Notes under the pieces: model-generated | The model's input: the letters and a program-made list of their open reading frames with translations, nothing else | Databases searched by the model: none | Told to the model about the DNA's origin: nothing | In this document: positions 18,550 through 29,664 of the stretch, piece by piece | How the letters are laid out: each line of letters opens with the position of its first letter | How positions within the stretch are numbered: position 1 is the stretch's first letter | DNA from: Schlesneria paludicola DSM 18645 | Lineage (GTDB): Bacteria > Planctomycetota > Planctomycetia > Planctomycetales > Planctomycetaceae | Assembly (NCBI GenBank): GCA_945876035.1 | Contig: CAMCMU010000036.1 | Coordinates: forward strand, 1-49,685 | DNA length: 49,685 nucleotides | Reading direction: 5' to 3' | Program-made: the position numbers and the translations under genes

Positions 18550-20085
18550 TTACTTCCAATATGACCGGTCAAGAGTTCGGTAGTTGATCGCCTCACTCAG
18601 GTGCTGTTGTGAAATTTTTTCGGACTGCTCGAGATCCGCAATGGTCCGCCCGATACGCAGGATCTTATCGTGAGCTCGAGCCGAAAGCCCCATTTCTTCC
18701 ATGGCCGACTTGAGCAGGTTTTCGGCATCCGTTTCCAGCTTGCAGTGCTTACGAATTTGTGACGGCGTCATTCGACCATTAAGCGACAGAGATCCGCTAC
18801 CAAACCGTCGTTGCTGAACTTCGCGGCCAAGAATCACGCTGGCACGCATCGTTTCACTCGTTGTCCCTGGTGTCTGATCCGAGAGTTCACGAAAGGGAAC
18901 GGGAGGAACCTCGATATGGATGTCCAAACGATCGAGGAGCGGCCCGCTGATGCGGGATGTGTACCTTTCGATTTGAATTGGACTACAATGACATTGCCGG
19001 CGTGGATCACCTCGATAACCACACGGACATGGATTCATGGCGGAAATCAGCATGAAGTTCGCTGGAAACGTCAAACTCCCTAGGGCACGACTGATGGTGA
19101 CTTGCCCTTCTTCCAAGGGTTGGCGAAGAACTTCCAGAGTGCTGCGGTTGAATTCTGGTAGCTCATCGAGAAACAGGACTCCATTGTGGGCCAGGCTAAT
19201 TTCTCCGGGTGAGGGAATGCTGCCTCCACCGACCAATCCTGCCTGACTGATGGTGTGATGTGGCGCACGAAATGGCCGTTGGAGCATCAATGCCTGACCC
19301 GACTCAAGACGTCCAACAGCACTATAGATCCGCGTTGTCTGCACGCTCTCCTCGGGGCCCAATACCGGAAGAATTGTTGCCATCCGTTGTGCAAGCAGGG
19401 TCTTGCCCGTTCCTGGCGATCCGATCATCAGCAGGTGATGCGCACCAGCAGCAGCAACGGTCACCGCTCGTTTCGCCATTTCTTGGCCTTTGACATCTGC
19501 ATAATCGATCAGATAGCGACCAAATTCTGCCACCGCATCCGTCCAACTAAAGGGCTCGGCAGCAATTTCGAGTTGGCCACTAAAGTATCCCACTGCCTCC
19601 GTCAGAGAGCCGATCGGAATGACATCAACTCCACCGACGACTGCGGCTTCCTTGGCATTGACGGCTGGAACAACAACCCCTCGGAGTCCTCGTTTCTTGG
19701 CCGTAATAGCCATGGAGAGTATTCCTTTGGCTGGTCGTACGGAACCGTCCAACGCCAGTTCCCCAACCGCGGCAAACTGATCAAGAATTCCGGACGTCAG
19801 CTGGCCGCTGGCCACAAGCAATCCCAAGGCAATCGGCAAATCGAAGGACGATGCGTCCTTCGGCAGATCGGCCGGCGACAGATTGATCACAATGCGATCA
19901 ACCGGTCGAAGATAGCCACTATTCACCAGCGCCCGTTCCACGCGATGCGTACTTTCGCGGACGGCGGCCTCCGCCAGCCCTACCAAAATTGTCTTGGGCA
20001 TTGCTCCTGGCGAAATGTCGACTTCGACCTCGACCGGCAAAGCATCAATCCCCATGAGTGAAAACGTCGACAGCTTTGCAAGCAT
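18550..20085 (-). CDS. YifB/ComM-family AAA ATPase
   Basis: 511 residues, the usual length. An N-terminal S5-like/ChlI domain (about 1-165) precedes the AAA core with Walker A GSPGTGKT (about residue 222), Walker [12 protein letters not shown] and arginine-finger regions. A zinc-binding cluster, [17 protein letters not shown], and a C-terminal Mg-chelatase-related helical domain complete the protein. ComM, the best-studied member, is a branch-migration helicase that aids integration of DNA taken up by natural transformation; members are also widespread in bacteria not known to be competent. The ATG at 20085 gives a normal N-terminus ([20 protein letters not shown]). Confidence 0.95.
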   Translation of the reverse strand: MLAKLSTFSLMGIDALPVEVEVDISPGAMPKTILVGLAEAAVRESTHRVERALVNSGYLRPVDRIVINLSPADLPKDASSFDLPIALGLLVASGQLTSGILDQFAAVGELALDGSVRPAKGILSMAITAKKRGLRGVVVPAVNAKEAAVVGGVDVIPIGSLTEAVGYFSGQLEIAAEPFSWTDAVAEFGRYLIDYADVKGQEMAKRAVTVAAAGAHHLLMIGSPGTGKTLLAQRMATILPVLGPEESVQTTRIYSAVGRLESGQALMLQRPFRAPHHTISQAGLVGGGSIPSPGEISLAHNGVLFLDELPEFNRSTLEVLRQPLEEGQVTISRALGSLTFPANFMLISAMNPCPCGYRGDPRRQCHCSPIQIERYTSRISGPLLDRLDIHIEVPPVPFRELSDQTPGTTSETMRASVILGREVQQRRFGSGSLSLNGRMTPSQIRKHCKLETDAENLLKSAMEEMGLSARAHDKILRIGRTIADLEQSEKISQQHLSEAINYRTLDRSYWK

Positions 20086-20512
20086 GTGACACGACCCACT
20101 GAAAGAAAGGAACTGAGTGACCGTCGAAAATATCTTTCCGTGAAGACTGCGCTACCGAGACGTTTCATTCTTTTTGCAAGATCCCTGACGACCGTGGGTG
20201 TGGCAAAGAAGGTTACGCCGTCAAGGAGACTGTGTCCAACGAAAGAGCGGATAACACCTCAAGGCAAACTCGCGAGACCGAGCGACAACGGCCATGGACA
20301 ATTCCAATCGCCAGAATTCTTTACGGCCCTTCAACACATTTGGCCGAATTGTCCGGAAAATGTGTCGTTCAAGACAGCACCTCTGTCCCCTCAAGAATCG
20401 AAGACAAAGTCTACCGTGAGTCTTTCCGTCTGTCCTCGATTTTTTCTGAAAAGCACCGATCAAGAACGACCACGCGGACAGGCACTTCAAGCGGGCTCCA
20501 AAGTGTTTTTAT

Positions 20513-20557
20513 CGCAACCCGCTTTGTGAGACGATCCGCCTCACAAAGCGGGTTGCG
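20513..20557. repeat. 18-bp perfect inverted repeat, 9-nt loop
   Basis: Arms CGCAACCCGCTTTGTGAG (20513-20530) and its exact complement (20540-20557) enclose ACGATCCGC. An RNA from either strand would form a very stable hairpin. Neither side has a T-run after the stem (plus: GGACATTG; minus: ATAAAAAC), so a classical intrinsic terminator is unlikely. It could be a mobile miniature element end, a protein-binding palindrome or a structured RNA. Confidence 0.8.
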
Positions 20558-20736
20558 GGACATTGTGCTGTACTATTGTTTCAAGCATCACGAATTCGGT
20601 GGTGGCGAGCCGGGGCGTTACTGCGGCTCATACCGTTGGTTCGAGATACCTGATTGAATCACAGAAAGAAAACAAATGAGCAAATCGAAAAGACATTCCT
20701 CGACCTGAAGTTGGCTGACTGGCAGAGTCGGCTCGA

Positions 20737-20759
20737 TCGGCATCCTGCCGACATTTTTT
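20737..20759 (+). terminator. Intrinsic terminator-like hairpin
   Basis: TCGGCA-TCC-TGCCGA followed after ACA by six T (20754-20759). Orientation is plus, yet no plus-strand gene is recognised upstream, which hints at an unrecognised transcript or a relic. Confidence 0.5.
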
Positions 20760-20817
20760 GCTTGTCGACAACTTTCGCCCGAGACGCTGAAAAGTCTGGA
20801 AAAACATCGAACTCTCG

Positions 20818-20858
20818 AAAAATACGGCGGCGAAAATTCTCGCCTCGGCGTATTTTTT
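20818..20858. terminator. Bidirectional terminator-like hairpin
   Basis: AAAAATACG (20818-20826) pairs with CGTATTTTT (20849-20857), and an inner GGCGA/TCGCC stem closes a 6-nt loop. A-run on the left and T-run on the right would let it stop transcription in either direction, as an A-T-rich base of a GC stem is typical for intrinsic terminators. Confidence 0.5.
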
Positions 20859-21950
20859 CCCCGTCATCAAGTCAGCGGGTGGCCCACGAAATACCCTGCA
20901 CATCAAGGGGTTATCGAATTTTGTGCCATCTCCAATCAGCAAAAGAAAATCGGTTTGAGAAGGATCGAGCTTCACAATAGCAGTCCCCGCCAGCAGCCGA
21001 ATGGATTCGTTCAGCGACCCCCACAGCTCGACCTGTGGGATCGCCGCAGGGCAGAGTGCAAACGGAGCCGCGGCATGCGCATGAAGGATACCCTCAGGTG
21101 TCTCACTGCGGCATTTTTAAGGCGGATGTAGCCTTCCACAAATTTTTTTGTCTTTGATTAAGCGTCTGGATTTCCACTACCAAAAAAAGCCTGATTGGCG
21201 TTGAGAATGAACCGTTTTGTCCAGTGCTTTCCCGTTGTCCAGGAGGTGTATTTCATCGTTGGGTTTTTAGAAACCCGACTGGACTCTGCCGATCTCCTTC
21301 GAGATCTTCAACAGCCGGACCCTACCGCCACGAAATTGAACCTCCGCCGTCACGCTGCGTTGCGGCCCGTTGCCGGAAATGAAATCGACTTCAATCGACT
21401 TCACCATCCTCGCTATTGTCGACCTCAAGCGAAGTCGCTCATCAAGCAACTGATGAACCTTGATTGGCATCGTGATCCACGCCTTGAGAAGCGTAACCAA
21501 CCGACGATCTCACCGCCTTCTTCTCGCCCGAAGACAACATTACCTACACCGGCGAGGAGATGCGGCAACGGCGGCCGTTTGTCATGGCTCTGTGCTGAGA
21601 CGGCAGAGGCGACATCTGTTACGGAGTTCCGAGACGACACCCAAAATCTGCAACGCCAGACATAAGACAAACTCTTTCTGGATCATCACCTCTTTCAAAA
21701 TTTTGAGGCCTGCGTGGGCCAGTAGAAACTTCGCCCGAATCATTCGCCCCAGAAAAAAACGGTGCCGCGTCCGGTACTGACGTTCTGCTGTTCTTGATTT
21801 TCGACGTTCAGGCCAAAGACAAACTCGGGCGGACACTCCACAGATTTATTCGCATCGCAAACATCACTGTCTTCTTGTTTTGCCCACCGTCACCAGCAGT
21901 CGCTCTGAATCTCGTTATCCTGTGGAGGGAGCACAAGGAATTGACAGGTG

Positions 21951-24900
21951 TCATTCGGAGACCTTCGGCGGATCGGCAGACTTGGGAAGCGAAGCTATCC
22001 ATTCGCGAAAAATGTCAACCGCTTGAAAATCGACAAGCGAAGTCGCAAGTTGTGGCATTTGGCCTGGACCACGCTTGCTGATTCGTGTCAGAAGCACTGA
22101 ACGCTCTGGATAACCCGGGGCAATGATCCGAGGATCAATAAGATCAAACTTATGGTGCAGCGGCTTGGCATCAATCATCCTTGTGCCCTTCAGAGAAGCC
22201 GAAAATGAGAGGTTAATTTGAGAATTGCCACCGCCCGCATCAACGTGGCACATTGCACAGTTGGAATGCATGTAAGAGCGGACTCGTGCAGACAGGTCCC
22301 CGGAAGGGTCATAAGGATCGCTCAGTTTCGGCAACCGAGACAATGTCAACAGATCTGGCTCCGTGGGTGAGGGTCTCTGATCGCGAGTCGCGGTCTGCTG
22401 TTTTATAGAATCCTCAACGTCTTTTTCAGACAGTCCCTTTTTTCCCAACTCACTGCGGATCGTGTTGATGGAATCCGCCTGCCAGGCGGCAAGATCAAAC
22501 TTGGCGAGTCCCAAGTGATGAAGAACGCGTAACTGATGATCGACAACCCCTCCATAGTCGTGGTTCCGATTCAGTTGCGGTGTACTCAAACCGAGGACAA
22601 AATTGGCCGCACGGCTGTGGCAGATCATGCATTCCGTGCGGCTTGGGTAATGCCAAGATTGTGTACGCATCCCACCTTCGGCTTGGGAATCACGAATGGT
22701 GAATTCTCGGTCTTTGCCGTCGTTATCCACCAGCAGTCCATCGGATTGTTCGTCGTTCCACTCGTAACTGTATCCCGACCATTCCCCCTGCTGCTTGACC
22801 ATAAAACGAGTTTCAATCCAGCGTCGGGAGGCAACATTCCCCGCCTCAGTGTCGAGGGCGAAGGACTTCACGAGAACGGTCTGATCTGGTGCTCCCCAAC
22901 TGTCGCTACCGGAAGCATCAAAAGGTGGGGTATTCCTCGCGGGATCGTCTGGCAGACCAATCCAACGCGATTTGTGTGCTCCATCGGACCAGAGAGGTGC
23001 GTTGACGGAATAGGGAATCATCCCGGGCTGCATAGAGTGATCTTTGACCGAGGCAAAAAGACCGGATTCGCTCAAACGCCGAGGGAACCTGGGTGCGGGT
23101 TCCGTCGGCGGAGGGTTCGGTTCGAGGGAATACATGTTCCCATTACCTCCACCTTGATGATCCAGAATCAGGATTTCCCCATGGGAATCGAGACAAAAAT
23201 GAGTGATTCGAAGGGTTGTGTCGAGCAATTCCCGATGAAACGTGACGTTTTTGCCATCGTGTTTGACGCCCCAGACCTTTCCTGTCGCCCAGTCACCATA
23301 AATGTAAGCGCCCCGTATTTCGGGAAACTTTTCACCATGGTAGACCACTCCCCCCGTCAGCGAACGAGATTCACTGTGGGAGTGTTCCACGGTCGGCTTA
23401 ACGAATGATGTGGGTCCTGGTTGGCGATCTAGGTAAAATGGATGCGAGCCCTCCATCACGGACCAACCATAGTTTGCGCCACGCTCGACACGATACGCCT
23501 GTTCCCAAAGATCTTGACCATTGTTCCCAACCCAGATGTCACCCGTCTTGCTGTCACAAGTGACACGCCAAGGATTTCGAAATCCATACGCCCATATCTC
23601 CGGGCGCGCATTTTTGATTTCGATGAACGGATTGTCTTTGGGGATGGAATACATTCTTCCAGCGTCCGGGTGATCGACATCGATCCGCATCAGTTTTGAA
23701 AGCAGGTGTTCAAGGCTCTGCCCGGTTTGAATCATGTCAGAGTCGGAAGTTCCGTCACCTGAAGTCACATACATCATCCCATCATTGCCAAACACCATGT
23801 CGCCGCCATTATGACCGTTCGATTCCCATTCCAAGATGATCGTCGCCGATTTTGGGTCGAACTCGAAAGTCTTGGGATCCATGTGAAAACGAGTGATCCG
23901 TACCGTTTTTTGAAGAAACAACTGGAACCGTTCGGCCGATTGGGGAACGAAGTCGGGTGACGCTGGACCCGCTGATCCCATGTATAGAAAGCCATTCTCA
24001 AAAAACCGGGGATGAAACGTCACGTTGTACGGAACAGTCTCTCGAGTTCCAGTTCCATCATCGACAGGCAACACTAAAAGTGTCTCCACGGATTCGACAT
24101 CCGGCTTGTCCTGAAATCGAACCAAGGCGTTCGGAGACCCATCTTTGATTTCCGATTGAACCCCGGCAAGAATCCAATCGCTTCCTGGCACGCGAGCTCC
24201 AAAAATTGGCGAATTGAGCTTAAGTTTTGGAAACGCCTTGCGCGTTTTGAAGAGTGGCGGCGGCTCAGGCGAGCCAACAACTTTCGAGGTCAACAGTCGT
24301 GGAAGCGTCTCGATGCCGAAGGGTCGATTGGCTTCCATGTTGTCTGGCCCAACAAAACGAAGTTCGAGGTAGTCCTCCCATCGATGAAAGTCCCCGAACG
24401 GCTGACTGCTCTTTGGAGAGCACCAAGAGACCTCTGGGCTCTCATAGTCAACACTGTAGTCGTAGCGACACAACACGAACTTCCAAATTTCGTTGACCGC
24501 CGGGCGGCCACCGGTCTTCAGAAAATCTCGCCATGGTATTTTTCCTTCCACCGACCACCCTTGGTCCTTGTCCGTCCAATCATTGAGCGTCCCGTTGAGG
24601 ACGACCTTTGTTTCCGCATGAAACTCTTGGGCATGGCGAAAACGCCTCAAGTGCCCTCGCCGCGGCAGGAACATGTCGAAGACCGTATTCTTCGGATTGA
24701 CCTGAAATTCATAATAGCCAGGCTTGTCCTCGGCAGGCTTCAGAAACATTTCAAAGACATCATCTTCCCAGGTATTCGCATCATGCTCCGAGTGTTCTGA
24801 GTAAAGATCCGTGTCGACCATTTCACTTAAGAAGTACAGGTAATCATGATCCCACAACAGACGAGCCTTGCTGGAGGTCTTGGCTGGCCGCGCATCCTTC

Positions 24901-25136
24901 CCCAACCAAGGAAGCTGAAATTGGTCGATGATCTCCGCTTGGCTCCAGGCCTTGTCATCGGGTTTGCCATCGATCACGACGGGGAATGCCGTAAAGCGAC
25001 ACTTATGCTCCGCTGGCGCGACCGACTTCTGCAGCTCATCCGCGTTTAAAGCGCACGCGAAAGAGAGATGACAAACAAACAAAAAACTAACATCCCTAAG
25101 GGTTGCGGATGGTTTTCGGCTGGGCTTGGGCTTCAT
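21951..25136 (-). CDS. Exported CBM9 / PQQ-dehydrogenase / di-haem cytochrome fusion
   Basis: About 1061 residues. An ATG at 25136 with GAGG 8 nt upstream is preferred over the ATG at 25166. A signal-like segment (DVSFLFVCHLSFACALNA) is followed by a carbohydrate-binding family-9-like domain (about 45-260), then a glucose/sorbosone dehydrogenase-type beta-propeller (GHNGGDMVFGNDGMMYVTSG, FRNPWR, GANYGW), which in relatives binds PQQ. The last third matches the SO_2930/HNE_0200-type di-haem cytochrome layout (IPYSVNAPLWSDGA) with two haem sites, CMICH (about 836) and CAMCH (about 960 from this start). Inferred role: periplasmic sugar oxidation passing electrons to its own haems. Natural partner and substrate are unknown. 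Confidence 0.88.
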   Translation of the reverse strand: MKPKPSRKPSATLRDVSFLFVCHLSFACALNADELQKSVAPAEHKCRFTAFPVVIDGKPDDKAWSQAEIIDQFQLPWLGKDARPAKTSSKARLLWDHDYLYFLSEMVDTDLYSEHSEHDANTWEDDVFEMFLKPAEDKPGYYEFQVNPKNTVFDMFLPRRGHLRRFRHAQEFHAETKVVLNGTLNDWTDKDQGWSVEGKIPWRDFLKTGGRPAVNEIWKFVLCRYDYSVDYESPEVSWCSPKSSQPFGDFHRWEDYLELRFVGPDNMEANRPFGIETLPRLLTSKVVGSPEPPPLFKTRKAFPKLKLNSPIFGARVPGSDWILAGVQSEIKDGSPNALVRFQDKPDVESVETLLVLPVDDGTGTRETVPYNVTFHPRFFENGFLYMGSAGPASPDFVPQSAERFQLFLQKTVRITRFHMDPKTFEFDPKSATIILEWESNGHNGGDMVFGNDGMMYVTSGDGTSDSDMIQTGQSLEHLLSKLMRIDVDHPDAGRMYSIPKDNPFIEIKNARPEIWAYGFRNPWRVTCDSKTGDIWVGNNGQDLWEQAYRVERGANYGWSVMEGSHPFYLDRQPGPTSFVKPTVEHSHSESRSLTGGVVYHGEKFPEIRGAYIYGDWATGKVWGVKHDGKNVTFHRELLDTTLRITHFCLDSHGEILILDHQGGGNGNMYSLEPNPPPTEPAPRFPRRLSESGLFASVKDHSMQPGMIPYSVNAPLWSDGAHKSRWIGLPDDPARNTPPFDASGSDSWGAPDQTVLVKSFALDTEAGNVASRRWIETRFMVKQQGEWSGYSYEWNDEQSDGLLVDNDGKDREFTIRDSQAEGGMRTQSWHYPSRTECMICHSRAANFVLGLSTPQLNRNHDYGGVVDHQLRVLHHLGLAKFDLAAWQADSINTIRSELGKKGLSEKDVEDSIKQQTATRDQRPSPTEPDLLTLSRLPKLSDPYDPSGDLSARVRSYMHSNCAMCHVDAGGGNSQINLSFSASLKGTRMIDAKPLHHKFDLIDPRIIAPGYPERSVLLTRISKRGPGQMPQLATSLVDFQAVDIFREWIASLPKSADPPKVSE

Positions 25137-25486
25137 CTTCGGAACCTCACAGAAATCTTTCATCATCCGCTGCTAAAAATAAGAGTCATTGAACTGCGAT
25201 CGCACATCGAGAATTCGCGTTCCGAGATGTCCGACGTGAAACCCGATCTCAAAAAACGACGCCCTGGGTGAAAGCACACGGTTCTCGGGATCAACCCGAA
25301 GCACACCACTGTTTGACTTCGGCCACTGTTTGACTTCGGCCACTGTTTGACTTCGGAAAAACGTAAACGTTGACTTCGGAAAAACGTAAACGGGTCTGAT
25401 CCCAAACCACCAACGAATTTTGACTTGCGGGCGGGGGATTCACCAGACAAAAAGCGGCATCTTCACTGTGGAGATCCGGCGTCAAT
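25137..25486. other. Intergenic region with compound tandem repeat
   Basis: Lies between the aldolase-like gene's stop and the fusion gene's start, both minus strand, and should carry the fusion gene's promoter. The repeat at 25306-25393 is listed separately. No convincing coding frame. Confidence 0.5.
25306..25393. repeat. Compound tandem repeat, 3 x 17 bp then 2 x 23 bp
   Basis: CCACTGTTTGACTTCGG occurs three times without gaps (25306-25322, 25323-25339, 25340-25356). TGACTTCGG is then shared with a second unit in which it is followed by AAAAACGTAAACG (25348-25369, 25371-25392). The shared core is TGACTTCGG. There are no spacers, so this is not a CRISPR array. It ends beside GGGTCTGATCCC, a short palindromic motif. 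Confidence 0.9.
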
Positions 25487-26593
25487 TCATTGGAGCTTAC
25501 CTCGCGCCGTGATCGGCCAGATCGCTTCTAGTTTGTCCTCTCGAAAACAAAGAAACTCATCATGTAATAACGTTGTGAAGTCTGCGTAGCCAACGATTAA
25601 TTCGACACGATCGCCAATTTGCAACTCACGTGATTTGGGTCCCAGTTCTAAAGTGATGTGTTCTGCACTATGCATCACAACCTTCGCATCGGGATAGTCC
25701 TTGACCAGTGGTGGATGAATTTCAGCGGTAATCGCCTTGCGCCCGGCATCTACAACGGCCCGATTAAAAGTAGGTCGAGAGACGACGGTTGAGAGAACGG
25801 TCAACGCGGATCGATAACCCGTGACACCAGGCATCTTCGTGTAAAACGGATCTCCAAAAATTCCGCCACCAGCTTGGAACTCTGTCACCCAATCGCATTC
25901 CACAGCAGTCGATAAAGAGCCCGTCCCTCCGGCACTCACGATGTCGCATTTTAGACCCTGCTTTTCAAACGAGTAGCGACATTCCTTAAGAATTCCAAGA
26001 GACTCTAAGACCGCACGACGCTTGTCGTCCGGATCGGTCATTGGCATCACGTGGCCTTCATATCCCATGATCCCCACCAACTGCAAACCGGGGAGTTTAC
26101 AGATACCCTGTGCCAGAGTGACCGCATCTCTCCCCGGGCAAACCCCTGTCCGATTGAGACCGATGTTGATGTCCACGAGAATTCGGCAAACAACACCGCG
26201 TTTCGCACAGGCCAGCGACAGTTTCTCCGCTTGTATGTAGTGGTCACAGGTGAGCACGACATCGCACGACTCCCGCAGCGCTACGATTCGCGTCACTCGA
26301 CTTTCTCCAACAGGGATATGGGCAATCAAAATGTCCGTGATCCCGTGTGCCGCAAAGATCTCCGCCTCCGAGACCTTGGCACAGGTGACTCCGATGGCAC
26401 CTGCGTTGAGTTGAAGTTGAGCAACCTCCGGCGATTTGTGGCATTTCGAATGCGGCCGCCACTGTTTACCAGCATTTTTTACGATTTGAGCCATCGCATG
26501 AAGATTTGATTCAAACGCATCAAGATCAAGGCACAACTGCGGAGTGTCGGAAGTGTGTTTGGGGAATCCGATCGTAAATTCTGTAGGATGCAT
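25487..26593 (-). CDS. PLP-dependent D-threonine aldolase-like protein
   Basis: 368 residues, the usual length for the DSD1/D-threonine aldolase group within the alanine-racemase fold (type III PLP enzymes). The N-terminal TIM barrel carries the PLP lysine in RPHSKCHK (Lys50), followed by the metal-dependent C-terminal beta domain. Characterised relatives split D-threonine to glycine and acetaldehyde, or deaminate D-serine; the residue set visible does not settle which. Predicted cytoplasmic. It is a single minus-strand gene with a repeat-bearing gap downstream and a gene-free gap upstream. Confidence 0.85.
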   Translation of the reverse strand: MHPTEFTIGFPKHTSDTPQLCLDLDAFESNLHAMAQIVKNAGKQWRPHSKCHKSPEVAQLQLNAGAIGVTCAKVSEAEIFAAHGITDILIAHIPVGESRVTRIVALRESCDVVLTCDHYIQAEKLSLACAKRGVVCRILVDINIGLNRTGVCPGRDAVTLAQGICKLPGLQLVGIMGYEGHVMPMTDPDDKRRAVLESLGILKECRYSFEKQGLKCDIVSAGGTGSLSTAVECDWVTEFQAGGGIFGDPFYTKMPGVTGYRSALTVLSTVVSRPTFNRAVVDAGRKAITAEIHPPLVKDYPDAKVVMHSAEHITLELGPKSRELQIGDRVELIVGYADFTTLLHDEFLCFREDKLEAIWPITARGKLQ

Positions 26594-27171
26594 GTTCGTC
26601 AGTGGCCTTTCTTAATTTTTGCCAATAACATCATCGTTTTTTTCAGTGGACGGTTTTTCAAGTTGACCGTGCGAAAACATTCCATATCCGCTTAAATAGA
26701 CGTAACGATTGACCGGTAGTCAAACCAGTTGAAACGACATTTTTGAGGACTCAATTACAGCCACTCCCCACAAACAGGGGTTGTTTTCAGGGTGCGACGG
26801 CCACGCAAAGCCGGCATCATGGTACCGAAAGCCACAAACGGAACGTCTTCCTGTCAAAAGTCCGGCTATCGACAACCACTCCGATGACAGATACCGACGG
26901 AAACTACCGATTGCAACGCGTCCGAGCCAATGGGGACGCCCATAGTTCTTTACTCTCCAAGGATCGCCCAACGTCGCGTGTCGCTGTAGCCCCGCTCGAA
27001 AGCCAGACGCAGTGAACGACACGACCTCTGGAAGGGCTGCTCGTGACGTTTGAGATCGTGTCTGTTTGGAAGACACGTTCAACACGACCTGAACCAATCG
27101 ATGCAAAGTTTTTTGGCCATGAACTTTGCGAAGCGTCCACAGGTCGGTTTCGCAATCCTAAAAAACTTACG
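26594..27171. other. Intergenic region, no recognised gene
   Basis: Nearly 580 nt upstream of the aldolase-like gene and downstream of the receiver-domain gene. Frames up to 128 codons exist on the minus strand, but they shift and carry no motif. A CCCC...GGGG mini-hairpin (about 26766-26780) followed by TTGTTTTC on the plus strand is weak. I see nothing definite. Confidence 0.35.
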
Positions 27172-28038
27172 TCAAGCGACCTGCCGCACGAGCTTGGATG
27201 CCGGACCAAGATGCCTAGCGATCTGAGTCACCAGTCCGGTGAGATCCGTTCTGGAAACGAGATGGATGGGGTCCCCCGGTCCGATTGCCTGCCCCTCCAA
27301 GCGGTCCACCAATCCAATGATTTTTGTTTCTTCGCTAGTGAGATCGTTGCGGGTCTGAATCCATTCCAGCAGTGGGGCCATTTCGTCCATCACATGAAGT
27401 CCGCCCCACAAGACAACAGCGTAATGCCCGTTCTTGCCAGAATCACACATCAATTCACCGAGATTTGAGGCCGCTTGCGATTCATAACCAGCCGCATCAA
27501 TCACCAAAGAGAGCAGCATTCGAAAAAATGGCGACTGATCCACAATCAAAACTCGTTGAGAACGCATCGCCGGTTCTGTCACATGGAAATCAAGACTCTT
27601 TTGAGGCTGAATCCGGAGATGAAATTCGGAGTCAACATCGGAACGCCAATGACTGTTTGGGGTGATTTCAATTTGTTTCTTCTCTGCGACCTCCGGTGTG
27701 AATCTTGCCAACTCACCATCGGTGCAGTCGGCAGACAGACACTGCGACTCTGGAAACGCTGGCGACGGCGGGCCGGAAACTCGGGGGGAGGCCGCGATTC
27801 TAAAGCGACTCTGTGCTGAGGGAAACAACTGTTTTCGAATTAAGAATGCCAGAACGTGAATTCGTGATGCGGGAGACGCATAAGCCGAGAGCTGATCTTG
27901 CTGGATCCGCTTCAGAAGTGACTCGCTGGCATCCACTAATTCCTCCAGATTGTCTGCAAGGTCGAAATCCGACTCGCCTGCCACACCCTCTTGGAGATCT
28001 TCCAGATCTTGACTTTGCTGAATCGTCATCTCACCCAT
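27172..28038 (-). CDS. CheA-derived protein with degenerate receiver domain
   Basis: About 288 residues from an ATG at 28038. Another at 28029 has GGTGAG close by, and the frame stays open to 28275, so the start is uncertain. Residues about 30-72 are helical (ELVDASESLLKRIQ), 75-155 are disordered or linker-like, and 161-278 form a CheY-like receiver. RVLIVDQSPFFRMLL matches the receiver found at the C-terminus of planctomycete CheA hybrids, but the acidic pocket is broken: Asp167-Gln168 instead of Asp-Asp/Glu, Trp211 where the phosphoaccepting Asp should be (VVLWGG), and Arg263 in place of the conserved Lys. It is thus a probable non-phosphorylatable pseudo-receiver, with no chemotaxis genes nearby. 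Confidence 0.6.
   Translation of the reverse strand: MGEMTIQQSQDLEDLQEGVAGESDFDLADNLEELVDASESLLKRIQQDQLSAYASPASRIHVLAFLIRKQLFPSAQSRFRIAASPRVSGPPSPAFPESQCLSADCTDGELARFTPEVAEKKQIEITPNSHWRSDVDSEFHLRIQPQKSLDFHVTEPAMRSQRVLIVDQSPFFRMLLSLVIDAAGYESQAASNLGELMCDSGKNGHYAVVLWGGLHVMDEMAPLLEWIQTRNDLTSEETKIIGLVDRLEGQAIGPGDPIHLVSRTDLTGLVTQIARHLGPASKLVRQVA

Positions 28039-29664
<1,626 letters not shown>

Larger units (their letters stand above)
20628..21116 (-). pseudogene. Possible 5'-truncated coding remnant, unknown
   Basis: An open minus-strand frame of 163 codons without an ATG in its first 47 codons. The first half (about 21104-20870) has protein-like composition, with HAHAAAPFALCPAAIPQVEL followed by WGSLNESIRL and TDFLLLIGDGTKFDNP. 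The second half runs through the A/T-rich hairpin at 20818-20857 and looks non-coding. The upstream frame suggests a frameshift near 21110 (EGYIRLKNAAV in a neighbouring frame). No family recognised. Confidence 0.3.
20086..21950. other. Long gene-poor stretch, possibly decayed DNA
   Basis: 1.86 kb without a convincing gene. On the minus strand, several frames read like fragments of protein but lack starts: 21116-20628 (open 163 codons, containing PQVELWGSLNESIRLLAG and KLDPSQTDFLLLIGDGTKF), about 21836-21582, and about 21500-21267. They sit in different frames, as expected for a degraded gene or several fragments. The plus strand holds three strong hairpins near 20.5-20.9 kb, listed separately. 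The function of the fragments is not recognised. An unannotated small RNA ending at one of the hairpins is an alternative. Confidence 0.4.

Noticed and set aside
18462-18596. Extended start of the molybdoenzyme overlapping yifB
   Set aside because: The extra residues lack family similarity, and an ATG at 18461 gives a normal N-terminus without overlap.
19255-20061. Plus-strand frame of 268 codons opposite yifB
   Set aside because: Antisense to a certain gene, no ribosome site, no motif.
22536-23408. Long plus-strand frame opposite the dehydrogenase fusion gene
   Set aside because: It is an antisense shadow of a strongly supported minus-strand gene and has no domain.
25306-25393. CRISPR array
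   Set aside because: Units are directly adjacent with no spacers, and no cas gene is nearby.
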